This document shows positions 44,240-52,278 of a DNA stretch of 64,000 nt, piece by piece. This DNA is from Comamonadaceae bacterium OS-1 (GTDB lineage: Bacteria; Pseudomonadota; Gammaproteobacteria; Burkholderiales; Burkholderiaceae_C), in NCBI GenBank assembly GCA_027923965.1, contig AP026969.1:1426001-1490000 (forward strand). The letters are read 5' to 3'. Numbering within the stretch: the stretch's first letter is position 1; every line of letters begins with the position of its first letter. The notes beneath the pieces were generated by a model. That model saw nothing but the letters and a program-made list of their open reading frames with translations, searched no databases and was not told where the DNA came from. The translations under genes and the position numbers were made by a program.

Positions 44240-44887
44240 TTAACCCAGCAAGTCGGCTACATCGAGGATGCGCTGGGCCACATCCACCAGCTTCAGGCTT
44301 TTGTCCATGGCGGCTTTGCGCAGGCGCTCGTAGGCCTCTTGCTCGGTCAGGCCCTGGCGCTGCATCAGCAGTCCCTTGGCGCGGTCGATCACCTTGCGGT
44401 TGAGCAGCTCGGCCTTGTGGCCATCCAGCTCCTGGCGGGTATCGGCCAGTTCCTTGCGCAGTGCCTGTTCAAACTCGAAGCGGGCCATGGCCACGTCCAG
44501 GATGGGGCGGATGCGCGCTGCCGACAACCCGGCCACGATGTAGGCCGACACGCCCGCCGCCACCGCGTCCTTCACATGCGAGGTGTCGTCGTCGTTGGTG
44601 AACATTACGATGGGGCGGCGCGCGTTGCGGGTCGCCACCACCACGTGCTCCAGTGCGTCGCGGGCTTCGCTTTCGGCATCCACGATCACCATGTCGGGCT
44701 GCAACTGGGCCAGGCGCTCGGTTAAAAACACGTCGGCGGGCAGGCTGGCGACCAGGTTGTAGCCGTTTTCCAGCAGGCCAATGCGCAGCGCCCGCGAGCG
44801 CTCGGCCTGCAGCAGGCCGGCTTCGTCATGCGGGTCCAGTACGTCCAGATCGGGGGCAATCACTACGATGCGCAGGGCTTCATTCAT
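44240..44887 (-). CDS. nasT: NasT-type ANTAR antitermination regulator
   Basis: The 215-residue protein has a degenerate receiver domain ([15 protein letters not shown]...[23 protein letters not shown]) and a C-terminal ANTAR RNA-binding domain (about 150-213): [27 protein letters not shown] and [11 protein letters not shown] (read across). NasT binds tandem hexaloop RNA hairpins and prevents leader termination in nitrate assimilation genes. The nrtA leader 2.5 kb downstream carries such hairpins. Its usual nitrate sensor partner NasS is not next to it in this window. Confidence 0.9.
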   Translation of the reverse strand: MNEALRIVVIAPDLDVLDPHDEAGLLQAERSRALRIGLLENGYNLVASLPADVFLTERLAQLQPDMVIVDAESEARDALEHVVVATRNARRPIVMFTNDDDTSHVKDAVAAGVSAYIVAGLSAARIRPILDVAMARFEFEQALRKELADTRQELDGHKAELLNRKVIDRAKGLLMQRQGLTEQEAYERLRKAAMDKSLKLVDVAQRILDVADLLG

Positions 44888-44961
44888 GCGCAAAAACCCG
44901 CAAGATTCGCGCCAACATGGTGCGGGCCTACACTCCCAGCCTGATTAAAGAGGGAACACCT

Positions 44962-45990
44962 GTGCTGGTATTGGGTATTGAATCATCGTGTGACGAAACC
45001 GGAATTGCGCTCGTGCGTGCCGAGGGTGCGGCTCTGCCCGTGCTGCTGGCGCACGCGCTGCACAGCCAGATCGAGATGCACCAGGCCTATGGCGGCGTGG
45101 TGCCCGAGCTGGCCAGCCGCGACCACATCCGCCGGGTGCTGCCACTGACCCGCCAGGTATTGGAGGAGGCGGCCCACAGCCTGCAAGACGTGGACGTGGT
45201 GGCCTACACGCGCGGCCCCGGCCTGGCGGGCGCGCTGCTGGTGGGCGCGGGCGTGGCCTGTGCCCTGGGGGCCGCCCTGGGCAAGCCGGTGCTGGGCGTG
45301 CACCACCTGGAAGGGCATTTGCTGTCGCCATTCCTAAGCGTGGACCCGCCGGAGTTTCCGTTTGTAGCGCTGCTGGTGTCGGGCGGCCACACCCAGCTGA
45401 TGCGGGTGGACGGCGTGGGCCGTTACGAGATGCTGGGTGAAACCATAGACGACGCAGCGGGCGAGGCCTTCGACAAATCCGCCAAGCTCATGGGCCTGGG
45501 CTACCCCGGCGGCCCGGCCTTGTCGCGCCTGGCCGAGCAGGGCGACCCGGCGGCCTTCAAGCTGCCACGGCCTCTGCTGCACAGCGGGAATCTGGATTTT
45601 TCGTTTGCCGGTTTGAAAACGGCGGTGATGACGCAGGCCAAGAAGCTGGGCGACGATCTGGAGGCGCGCAAAGCCGACCTGGCCGCCAGCACCCAGGCGG
45701 CGATTGTCGAAGTGCTGTTGAAGAAATCCATGACGGCCCTGCAACGCACCGGCCTGCGCAGGCTGGTGGTGGCGGGCGGGGTGGGGGCGAATGCATCGCT
45801 GCGCAGCCAGCTCAATGCCGTCTGCGCCAAGGCCGGTATCCGCGTGCACTACCCCGAGCTGCACCTGTGCACCGACAACGGCGCGATGATCGCCATGGCC
45901 GGAGCCATGCGGCTGCAGTCGGGCCTGCAGGCACCCACGCGGGCTTACGCTTTTGACGTGAAGCCGCGCTGGCCCTTGGACTCGCTGTAG
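44962..45990 (+). CDS. tsaD: tRNA N6-threonylcarbamoyladenosine biosynthesis protein TsaD
   Basis: The 342-residue protein has the ASKHA fold: [15 protein letters not shown], the metal His pair in [13 protein letters not shown] and [44 protein letters not shown], and [10 protein letters not shown]. It transfers the threonylcarbamoyl group to A37 of ANN-decoding tRNAs and is essential in most bacteria. The start is GTG at 44962 with AGAGGG upstream. It ends directly next to the convergent hsp20 gene, with no spacer. Confidence 0.95.
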   Translation: MLVLGIESSCDETGIALVRAEGAALPVLLAHALHSQIEMHQAYGGVVPELASRDHIRRVLPLTRQVLEEAAHSLQDVDVVAYTRGPGLAGALLVGAGVACALGAALGKPVLGVHHLEGHLLSPFLSVDPPEFPFVALLVSGGHTQLMRVDGVGRYEMLGETIDDAAGEAFDKSAKLMGLGYPGGPALSRLAEQGDPAAFKLPRPLLHSGNLDFSFAGLKTAVMTQAKKLGDDLEARKADLAASTQAAIVEVLLKKSMTALQRTGLRRLVVAGGVGANASLRSQLNAVCAKAGIRVHYPELHLCTDNGAMIAMAGAMRLQSGLQAPTRAYAFDVKPRWPLDSL

Positions 45991-46347
45991 TTAGTTGATG
46001 GTGAGGTTGGAGACGTTGCTGACCGGGACCTTCTTGGCCAGCTTCAGGGTCAACACACCGTTTTCTAACTTGGCATCGCTGGCCGATACGTCGATGTCTT
46101 GCGGCAACTCGTACGCGGCCTTATAGGTGCGGGGTGCGTCGGGTTGGCTTTCAATGCGCACCACGCTGCCTTCGATGCCGATGGAGAGCTGCTCCTTGGC
46201 AATGCCGGGCACGTCAAACTGCAAGCTGTAGGCGTGTTCGTCCTGGGTAATGCGGTAGCCCGCAGAGCGCTTTTCGTCGAGCAGATGCTGCAGGGCGCGC
46301 AGGTTGTTGTGGCGGGCTAAAGCGGGGTGGGTAGCTGCGATAAACAT
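45991..46347 (-). CDS. Small heat-shock protein (Hsp20 / alpha-crystallin)
   Basis: The 118-residue protein has an alpha-crystallin domain (about 30-112) with YSLQFDVPGIAKEQLSIGIEG and a C-terminal ENGVLTLKLAKK, the family A-x-x-x-n-GVL signature. It holds unfolding proteins in the cytoplasm without ATP. The C-terminal I-x-I-like tail is only partly present (SNLTIN). It is a single gene. Confidence 0.9.
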   Translation of the reverse strand: MFIAATHPALARHNNLRALQHLLDEKRSAGYRITQDEHAYSLQFDVPGIAKEQLSIGIEGSVVRIESQPDAPRTYKAAYELPQDIDVSASDAKLENGVLTLKLAKKVPVSNVSNLTIN

Positions 46348-46439
46348 AGTAGGCTCCGTTTACATTACGCGGCGCTCACAGTGATTGCCGCTTGAGTCAC
46401 ATCTGCGTGCGCCACCCCCTATTTCAAGGAAGTTTTTAG

Positions 46440-47711
46440 ATGTTTAAGTTTCGACGTGCGCTCTTGAAATCGTGCGCTGTGGCGCTATGTGGCTTGGTTT
46501 TTGTCTCGGCCCAGGCGGCCCCCGCGCCCATCAAGCTGGCCCTGGTCGAGGGCCTGAGCGGCCCGTTTGGCAACACCGGCGAGGCGGTTTTCCGCAATCT
46601 GGTCTGGGCCGTGGAGCGCGTCAATGCACGCGGCGGCGTGCCGCTGCCCGATGGCAAACACCTGCTGGCGCTGGAGCGCTATGACAGCAAGGGTCAGAAC
46701 GAAGAAGCTCTTTCGGCCCTGCGCGCCGCTATTGACGACGGCGCGCAATACATTTTGCAAGGCAACTCTTCCGCCACCGCCGCCGTGTTGATCGATGCCA
46801 TCAACAAGCACAACGACCGCGAACCCAGCAAGCGTGTGCTGCTGCTGAATTACGCCGCGGTAGACCCCACGCTGACCAACGAGAAATGCAGCTTCTGGCA
46901 CTTCCGCTTCGACGCGCACGCCGACATGCGCATGGCCGCGCTGATGGCGGTGTTCAAGGACGACGCAGCCGTCAAAAGCGTCTACATCCTGGGCCAGGAC
47001 TACAGCTTCGGCCAGGCCGTGGCGCGCGAGGCCAAGCGCCAGTTGGCGCTGCAGCGCCCAGATGTGCGGGTGGTGGGCGACGAGCTGCACCCGCTGGGCC
47101 GGGTCAAGGACTTCATCCCCTACGCCACCAAAATCAAGGCCAGTGGCGCGCAGGCCGTCATCACCGGCAATTTCGGCAACGACCTGACCCTGCTGGTCAA
47201 GGCCGCCCGCGAGGTGGGTTTTGAGGGCAAGTTCTACACCTTCTACGGCAATGCCCTGGGTGCTCCGGCGGCGCTGGGCGAGGCGGGGGTGGGCAAGGTG
47301 ATCGCCGTGGCCGACTGGCTGCCGAACACGCCCACGGCGCAGAGCCAGGCTTTCGTCAACGCATTTCGCCAGCGATTCCCCAAGCCTGCCGACGACTACC
47401 TGCACATGCGCATGCAGCTGATGGTGGAGGCACTTGCCCAGGCGGTCGAAAAGGCCGGTACTATGGATTTAATAGCTGTAGCCACAAGCCTGGAGGGCGC
47501 TAGTGTCAGTTTATATGGTCAAACCGGTAGCATGCGCGCGGCTGACCACCAGTTCCAGCAGACCCTGGCCGTGGGCAGCATGGACCGCCAGGGCACGCCG
47601 GGCGTGAAGTTCGATGTGGAAGGCTCGGGCTACGGTTTTCGGGTCGTCAAACAGCTCAGCCCCGCCCAGGCCGAGATGCCCACCACCTGCAAGATGCAGC
47701 GGCCCGGCTAA
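46440..47711 (+). CDS. LivJ-like periplasmic amino-acid-type substrate-binding protein
   Basis: The 423-residue protein has a signal peptide ending SAQAAP and the type I periplasmic binding fold of branched-chain amino acid receptors: IKLALVEGLSGPFGNTGEA, QYILQGNSSATAAVLIDAI, SVYILGQDYSFGQAVA and AQAVITGNFGNDLTLLVKAA. No liv permeases are adjacent, so its transporter is elsewhere. A repeat A-like segment at 47462-47518 lies within the coding sequence. The stop codon is inside a 9-bp tandem repeat that supplies three in-frame stops. Confidence 0.85.
   Translation: MFKFRRALLKSCAVALCGLVFVSAQAAPAPIKLALVEGLSGPFGNTGEAVFRNLVWAVERVNARGGVPLPDGKHLLALERYDSKGQNEEALSALRAAIDDGAQYILQGNSSATAAVLIDAINKHNDREPSKRVLLLNYAAVDPTLTNEKCSFWHFRFDAHADMRMAALMAVFKDDAAVKSVYILGQDYSFGQAVAREAKRQLALQRPDVRVVGDELHPLGRVKDFIPYATKIKASGAQAVITGNFGNDLTLLVKAAREVGFEGKFYTFYGNALGAPAALGEAGVGKVIAVADWLPNTPTAQSQAFVNAFRQRFPKPADDYLHMRMQLMVEALAQAVEKAGTMDLIAVATSLEGASVSLYGQTGSMRAADHQFQQTLAVGSMDRQGTPGVKFDVEGSGYGFRVVKQLSPAQAEMPTTCKMQRPG
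47462..47518 (+). repeat. Repeat A-like segment inside the LivJ-like gene
   Basis: TATGGATTTAATAGCTGTAG, then GGCGCTAGTGTCAGTTTATA; it follows the repeat A pattern (ATTTAATAGCTG...GCGCTAG...TTTAT) and is read in frame as MDLIAVATSLEGASVSLYG. Confidence 0.5.
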
Positions 47712-47729
47712 CCCGGCTAACCCGGCTAA
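47703..47729 (+). repeat. Three tandem copies of CCCGGCTAA
   Basis: The 9-bp unit repeats exactly three times and holds the stop of the LivJ-like gene (each copy reads Pro-Gly-stop in that frame) and, on the other strand, the stop of the small secreted-protein gene. Confidence 0.95.
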
Positions 47730-47935
47730 CGGGTATAGCCCGCGCAGGCCCCGGCGTTGGGGCGGCCCTTGCATTCGCGCAGCAGGCGGCGGTCGCGCTC
47801 GCCAGTGCTTTCCGACGAATCTTTGAGCAGACGCACCTGGGAGCCGCCCCGGGTCTTTTTGGATTTGGCCAGGCTGGGGCCGCTGTAGGCCAGAACCAGT
47901 GCGATGAGGCAGCAAGGCAGGGTGTGAAAAGACAT
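47726..47935 (-). CDS. Small secreted protein of unknown function
   Basis: This 69-residue protein starts MSFHTLPCCLIALVLAYSGP, a signal peptide, cleaved near SLA-KS. The mature part is short, basic and contains two Cys (RECKGRPNAGACAGYTR), which may form a disulfide. The frame is open further upstream, but the signal peptide marks the start at 47935. The function is unknown. It is convergent with the LivJ-like gene. Confidence 0.6.
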   Translation of the reverse strand: MSFHTLPCCLIALVLAYSGPSLAKSKKTRGGSQVRLLKDSSESTGERDRRLLRECKGRPNAGACAGYTR

Positions 47936-48002
47936 GGTGTGCAGCTCCAGAATGGGCGAGGGCAGACCCGCATAATCATGCCTCCACAGTCCCCATTCGT
48001 CT

Positions 48003-49160
48003 ATGCGCCAAGCCATCCTGAACCTCGAAGAATCCAAAATCCGTGAAGTTGCCAACGCTGGCATGGGGCGCAGCGACGTGCTGGCCTTCTGGTTTGGCGA
48101 AAGCGACGAAGTCACGCCCGACTTCATCCGCCAGGCCGCCATCGATTCGCTGCAGCAGGGCGAAACTTTTTATTCCCATAACCTGGGTCTGCCCGAGCTG
48201 CGCCAGGCGGTAGCCGACTACATGGGCGGCCTGCACGGCCCCATCGCTGCCGACCGCATCGCCATCACCTCCGGCGGTGTCAACGCTTTGATGCTGGCCA
48301 TCCAGATGCTGGTGGACGCGGACGACGAGGTGGTGGCCGTCACGCCAGTGTGGCCCAACCTCACCGCCCAGCCCGCCATCCTGGGCGCACGGCTGCGCTG
48401 TGTGGCACTGCAACCGCAGCCGGACGGTGCCTGGGCGCTGGACATGGCCCAGCTGCTGGCCGCTGTCACACCCGCTACCAAGCTGCTGGTGCTCAACGCC
48501 CCGAACAACCCCACCGGCTGGACGCTGACCCGCGCCGAGCAGCAAACCATTCTCGACCACTGCCGCCGCACCGGCACCTGGATCCTGGCCGATGAGGTCT
48601 ACGAGCGCCTGTACTACGCGCCCAGCACCAACGGCTGCGCGCCCAGCTTTCTGGATGTGGCCGCGCCCGAAGACCGGCTGGTGGTGGTGCACAGCTTTTC
48701 CAAAAGTTTTTTGATGACCGGCTGGCGGCTGGGCTGGCTGGTGATGCCCGCGAGCGCTACGCCGCACATGGGCAAGCTCATCGAATTCAACACCTCCTGC
48801 GCCAGCGTGTTCGTGCAGCGCGCCGGTATCGCTGCCTTGCAGGGCACCGACAACATCACGCCACGCGTGGTGGCGCACCTGAAAACCTGCCGCGACACTT
48901 TGGTGCCGCTGCTGCAAGCCGTGCCTGGCGTGCGCGTGGCCCCGGCGCAGGGCGGCATGTACGCCTTCTTCCAACTGGCAGGTCACCCGGATTCCCTGGT
49001 TACCGCCAAGCGCCTGGTGGCCGAAGCGGGCCTGGGCCTGGCCCCCGGCAACGCCTTTGCCCCCGAGGCCCAGGGCTGGCTGCGCTGGTGTTTTGCATCC
49101 AAAGATCTGTACCGATTGGAGCAGGGCGTGGAAAGGCTGAAAAAGTGGGCTATAATTTGA
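48003..49160 (+). CDS. Class I/II PLP-dependent aminotransferase
   Basis: The 385-residue fold type I enzyme has TFYSHNLGLPELRQAVADY, ITSGGVNALMLAIQML, LNAPNNPTGW, ADEVYERLYY and the PLP Lys near residue 234 in VHSFSKSFLMTGWRLGW. It transfers amino groups between an amino acid and a 2-oxo acid; specificity cannot be read. The last codons (GGGCTATAATTTGA) also form a good -10 box for the tRNA cluster downstream. Confidence 0.9.
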   Translation: MRQAILNLEESKIREVANAGMGRSDVLAFWFGESDEVTPDFIRQAAIDSLQQGETFYSHNLGLPELRQAVADYMGGLHGPIAADRIAITSGGVNALMLAIQMLVDADDEVVAVTPVWPNLTAQPAILGARLRCVALQPQPDGAWALDMAQLLAAVTPATKLLVLNAPNNPTGWTLTRAEQQTILDHCRRTGTWILADEVYERLYYAPSTNGCAPSFLDVAAPEDRLVVVHSFSKSFLMTGWRLGWLVMPASATPHMGKLIEFNTSCASVFVQRAGIAALQGTDNITPRVVAHLKTCRDTLVPLLQAVPGVRVAPAQGGMYAFFQLAGHPDSLVTAKRLVAEAGLGLAPGNAFAPEAQGWLRWCFASKDLYRLEQGVERLKKWAII

Positions 49161-49260
49161 GGCTTGCTGCAGCGGACCTAAACTGCAAAGCAGCAAGCGA
49201 CAAGAACCCTGGTTCAAGTCAAATGAGCCTAAAGTCATGTTATGATTTGAGGCTGAAAAC
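49161..49260 (+). other. Leader of the tRNA cluster with possible decayed tRNA
   Basis: TATAATTTGAGGCTTG at about 49150 resembles the stretches just in front of both tRNA-Gly genes (TATGATTTGAGGCTGAAAAC and TAGAATACAAGGCTTGAAAC). Between 49165 and 49235 is non-coding sequence with a T-arm-like GGTTCAAGTC, but no complete tRNA folds by eye. Confidence 0.35.
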
Positions 49261-49336
49261 GCGGGAGTAGCTCAGTTGGTAGAGCGCAACCTTGCCAAGG
49301 TTGAGGTCGAGAGTTCGAGACTCTTCTCCCGCTCCA
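49261..49336 (+). tRNA. tRNA-Gly (GCC), copy 1
   Basis: A complete 76-nt cloverleaf with encoded CCA; acceptor GCGGGAG/CTCCCGC, anticodon loop TTGCCAA gives GCC. It is identical to the copy at 49534-49609. Confidence 0.97.
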
Positions 49337-49346
49337 AATTGGTAAA

Positions 49347-49374
49347 AAGGGAAGCTTCAGGCTTCCCTTTTTTA
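49347..49374 (+). terminator. Intrinsic terminator after tRNA-Gly 1
   Basis: AAGGGAAGC-TTCAG-GCTTCCCTT followed by TTTT. Confidence 0.8.
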
Positions 49375-49393
49375 TGATGAGTGTAGTGAGTGC

Positions 49394-49467
49394 GGCGCGA
49401 TAACAAAGCGGTTATGTACCGGATTGCAAATCCGGCTAGCCCGGTTCGACTCCGGGTCGCGCCTCCA
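49394..49467 (+). tRNA. tRNA-Cys (GCA)
   Basis: A 74-nt cloverleaf with CCA; acceptor GGCGCGA/TCGCGCC, anticodon loop TTGCAAA gives GCA. It is flanked by two identical tRNA-Gly genes. Confidence 0.97.
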
Positions 49468-49533
49468 GAATTCAAAATTCGGCGAAAACCGGATTTTGCA
49501 TAAAAAGCCATGCTAGAATACAAGGCTTGAAAC

Positions 49534-49609
49534 GCGGGAGTAGCTCAGTTGGTAGAGCGCAACCTTGCCAAGGTTGAGGTCGAGAGTTCGAGACTCTTCT
49601 CCCGCTCCA
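49534..49609 (+). tRNA. tRNA-Gly (GCC), copy 2
   Basis: Base-for-base identical to copy 1. The 25 bp in front and the terminator behind are also similar, so the whole transcription unit was duplicated. Confidence 0.97.
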
Positions 49610-49620
49610 AATTTGGAAAA

Positions 49621-49647
49621 AAAGGAAGCTTAGGCTTCCTTTTTTTA
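49621..49647 (+). terminator. Intrinsic terminator after tRNA-Gly 2
   Basis: AAAGGAAGC-TTAG-GCTTCCT followed by TTTTTT; it parallels the terminator at 49347. Confidence 0.8.
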
Positions 49648-49800
49648 TGCCCGTTTGTTTTTGCGTTTTACGGCTGTTTGCACCGGGCTTCCAGAGCCAA
49701 AACCATACTCCCTGCGGGGTACAATGCGGCTGCTTTTCAGCTCTGGTGCAATGAAACACGAGACCCATCCCCGGGTCCCGGCCCCAAGGTGGATACAGCA

Positions 49801-49885
49801 GGCTCGGTGGTGTAATTGGTAGCCACAGCAGACTTAAAATCTGCCGACGCAAGTCGTACCGGTTCGATTCCGGTCCGAGCCACCA
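49801..49885 (+). tRNA. tRNA-Leu (TAA)
   Basis: An 85-nt class II tRNA with a long variable arm and encoded CCA; acceptor GGCTCGG/CCGAGCC, anticodon loop CTTAAAA gives TAA. Confidence 0.95.
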
Positions 49886-49932
49886 GATTTGCATTTTCGC
49901 CTAGCGATAATGCTGGATTTGCCCCAAATCCC

Positions 49933-50154
49933 ATGCAACAAGAATCCCCAGAACCCCTCGAAGAATACGTGCCCGGCGTAGCCAATGGCCGCCATTACAT
50001 GGCCAAGCTGAGTTACCAGGTCGGTGGGCCGTGGTCCATCGAGGTGGTCCACGTGGAAGGTCTGCCGCCGCTGGGCGACAGCGACAAAAGCTGGCCCACC
50101 CGCGACGAGGCAGTACAGGCTGCTCAGGCCATGGTAGCTGCGCTGGCGCACTGA
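49933..50154 (+). CDS. Small conserved hypothetical protein
   Basis: This 73-residue cytoplasmic protein is not recognised: an acidic N-terminus (MQQESPEPLEEYVPG), a beta-rich core (HYMAKLSYQVGGPWSIEVVHVE) and a C-terminal helix (TRDEAVQAAQAMVAALAH). Family assignment is not possible by eye. It stands between tRNA-Leu and the next hypothetical gene. The start is the first ATG after the tRNA. Confidence 0.6.
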   Translation: MQQESPEPLEEYVPGVANGRHYMAKLSYQVGGPWSIEVVHVEGLPPLGDSDKSWPTRDEAVQAAQAMVAALAH

Positions 50155-50291
50155 GCCCGGGCACGTAAAATCCCCAGGTTCGCAATCCACCACAGACGAC
50201 GGCGCTCTTCCTTTGGGTGATTTCCCAAGGTTTTGTGCCCCTGCTCCTCGCGCTGGTTTCCAACCCCCCTAAAAGCGCCTAATATCTCCCT

Positions 50292-50927
50292 ATGCCCCGT
50301 TACAACGCCCCCTTTGAAATCCATGTGCACGGCCAGGTGCCTTTGCGCACCGACGTGACGTTCCACCAAGTCCAGGAAGCCCTCAAGCCGCTGTGGAAAT
50401 ACGCCGGGGCCAAGTCCCTGGCCGATGCCGCGGGCAGCGCCTACGAAGAAGAGCCGGGCATCCAGTTCGACGGTGCCGAGCACATGCTGCAAATGTGCTG
50501 GACGGTGCCGGGCGACGAAGATTTCAAGCAGGCGCTGGACGAAATGTGCATGAGCCTGAATGAGCTGGCCGAGCGCGGTGCGTCTATTGAGATCACCTTC
50601 TACGACACCGACTTTGACGAAGAAGACGAGGAAGCCACCGACGATTCGCGCGACGACTTCCTGATGCTGTTCGTCGGCCCCACGCCCGCGGCCATCATGC
50701 AGGTGCAGCGCGATCTGCTGGTGCAGGATGTCATCAACATGATGGAGCGCCATTTCGACGCGTCCGAACTCAACGGCATCGTGCGCGAGATCGACCAGTT
50801 GTTCACCCAGCGCTTCGATGCCTTGGTGAATTCGCTGGAGCTGGGCAAGCCACCGCGCGGTCCGGGTGGCTCGGGTGGTGCCGGTGGCCACGGTGGCGGC
50901 GGACGTCGGCCACGCCACTTGCATTGA
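50292..50927 (+). CDS. Conserved hypothetical protein with acidic centre and Gly/His-rich tail
   Basis: The 211-residue protein has a conserved-looking N-terminus (MPRYNAPFEIHVHGQVPLR), a stretch of consecutive Asp/Glu near 105-118 (DTDFDEEDEEATDD), a helical part (VQRDLLVQDVINMMERHFD) and a C-terminus of Gly/His/Arg (GGAGGHGGGGRRPRHLH) that might bind metal or nucleic acid. I do not recognise an activity. Its stop overlaps the start of the acetyltransferase gene. Confidence 0.7.
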   Translation: MPRYNAPFEIHVHGQVPLRTDVTFHQVQEALKPLWKYAGAKSLADAAGSAYEEEPGIQFDGAEHMLQMCWTVPGDEDFKQALDEMCMSLNELAERGASIEITFYDTDFDEEDEEATDDSRDDFLMLFVGPTPAAIMQVQRDLLVQDVINMMERHFDASELNGIVREIDQLFTQRFDALVNSLELGKPPRGPGGSGGAGGHGGGGRRPRHLH

Positions 50928-51376
50928 TTTCTACCCGTCTTGCCTCGCTGGACGACCTGCAGGCCGTCGCGCCGCTGTTCGACGCCTACCGCCAGTTCTA
51001 CGACCAGGCGCCCGATTTGGCACAGGCCACGGCCTTCATCCAGGCGCGCATGGCCCATGGCGAGTCCAGCATCCTGGTGGCGCAAGGCGATGGCGGGCAT
51101 GTGCTGGGGTTTTGCCAGCTTTATCCCTCGTTCTGTTCGGTGGCGGCAGCTCCCATTTACGTGCTGTACGACCTGTTCGTGGCCCCGGATGCGCGCAAGA
51201 CGGGTGCGGGCCGGGCGCTGCTGCTGGCGGCGGAGCAGTTCGCGGCTAGCCAGGGCGTGGCGCGGATGGACCTGACCACGGCCAAAACCAATCTGGCTGC
51301 ACAGTCGGTGTACGAGTCACTCGGCTGGGTGCGCGACGAAATTTTCTTCGCTTACAGCAAGGCGGTCCCGGCCTAG
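50924..51376 (+). CDS. GNAT-family N-acetyltransferase
   Basis: This 150-residue GCN5-related acetyltransferase has the acetyl-CoA loop DLFVAPDARKTGAGRALL, motif A, and the C-terminal NLAAQSVYESLGWVRDE. It transfers acetyl from acetyl-CoA to an amine; the substrate is unknown. The start is TTG 50924, overlapping the upstream stop (TTGA), so it is coupled to the hypothetical protein. Its end overlaps convergent murI by 4 bp. Confidence 0.85.
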   Translation: MISTRLASLDDLQAVAPLFDAYRQFYDQAPDLAQATAFIQARMAHGESSILVAQGDGGHVLGFCQLYPSFCSVAAAPIYVLYDLFVAPDARKTGAGRALLLAAEQFAASQGVARMDLTTAKTNLAAQSVYESLGWVRDEIFFAYSKAVPA

Positions 51377-52278
51377 GTGGCCCAGCGCACCGCATCCTCG
51401 GTGGCAAACGCCAGCCAGCGCCGCGCTGCGGCCTGCAGCACGGCGGGCGCGCCGGTGGTGACGAGCTGGACCCGGCCCGGGCCTTGGGTGGCCAGCGCGC
51501 CTGCAGTTTCCAGCAGGTGCCGCGTGCGCCGTGCGACCGGTTCGCCGGTGGACAAAATCCGCACCTGCGGGCCTACCAGTGCGGCCAGATGGGACTGGGC
51601 AAAGACGTAGTGGGTGCAGCCCAGCACCAAGGTGTCGATCTCGCCGGGATTTAAGCCAAATGTGCCCATGGCGCCCATGTATTGAGCGCAGAGTGCTATC
51701 ACTTTTGAATCTTCACCGGTTTCTACACTGCGGCTGATGGCATCGGCCAGCCCGTCGCAGGGCTGCACGATGAACTCGGCCTGGTCTTGCAGTGTGGCGT
51801 GAAGGGCCTTGAACTTGGCGCTGGTGACGGTGCCGCGCGTGCCGATCACGCCCACCCGCTTGGTGTGGCTAGCCGCCGCTGCCGGTTTCAGCCCCGGCTC
51901 CACGCCGACGATGGGCAGGTCCGGGTGTTCGGCCCGGAGCTGAGCCACCGCAGCCATGGTCGCGGTGTTGCAGGCGATCACCAGCGCCTTGATGCTGTGC
52001 GTCTGGCGCAGGTAGGCGGTGATGGCGCGGGAGCGGTCGATCACATGCGCATCGTCACGCTCGCCGTAGGGCGCGTGGGCGCTGTCGTCCAGGTAGACGA
52101 AATGCTCCAGCGGCAGGGCGGCCTGCAGCGCCTGCAAGACACTGAGACCACCTATGCCGCTGTCAAAAACCCCGATGGCATTGGTGCCCCCACGCTGGTC
52201 ACTGCGTGTACTGCACTGCCCCCCGAGGGGGTGCTCGCTTGCTTGGGGCGGCCCGACGCGGCGCTCGGTGTCCTTCAA
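51373..52278 (-). CDS. murI: Glutamate racemase MurI
   Basis: The roughly 301-residue enzyme has AIGVFDSGIGGLSVL, YLDDSAHAPYGERDD, the catalytic Cys pair in VIACNTATMAAVA and LGCTHYVFA, and YLGTRGT-like VGVIGTRGTVTS. It makes D-glutamate for peptidoglycan. No ATG precedes the conserved core in frame except far inside the fumarase gene. The likely start is TTG 52278, which overlaps the fumarase stop (TTGA). That gives a 33-residue N-terminal extension encoded by a dispersed repeat. A repeat A-like segment also appears in frame near 51685-51740. Confidence 0.85.
   Translation of the reverse strand: MKDTERRVGPPQASEHPLGGQCSTRSDQRGGTNAIGVFDSGIGGLSVLQALQAALPLEHFVYLDDSAHAPYGERDDAHVIDRSRAITAYLRQTHSIKALVIACNTATMAAVAQLRAEHPDLPIVGVEPGLKPAAAASHTKRVGVIGTRGTVTSAKFKALHATLQDQAEFIVQPCDGLADAISRSVETGEDSKVIALCAQYMGAMGTFGLNPGEIDTLVLGCTHYVFAQSHLAALVGPQVRILSTGEPVARRTRHLLETAGALATQGPGRVQLVTTGAPAVLQAAARRWLAFATEDAVRWAT
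51685..51740 (-). repeat. Repeat A-like segment inside murI
   Basis: On the - strand GATTCAAAAGTGATAGCACT, then CTGCGCTCAATACATGGGCG and GGCACATTTGG. It fits the repeat A pattern over its length and is read in frame (DSKVIALCAQYMGAMGTFG). Confidence 0.45.
52205..52275 (-). repeat. Dispersed repeat C at the fumA-murI junction
   Basis: On the - strand GCCGCGTCGGGCCGCCCCAA, then GCAAGCGAGCACCCCCTCGG and GGGGCAG; a GC-rich hairpin element of a type I associate with Comamonadaceae genomes. It supplies the murI N-terminal coding region. Confidence 0.6.

Noticed and set aside
49261..49609. Identical repeated units with spacers, suggesting a CRISPR-like array
   Set aside because: The repeated units are full tRNA-Gly genes with CCA ends, and the spacer holds tRNA-Cys.
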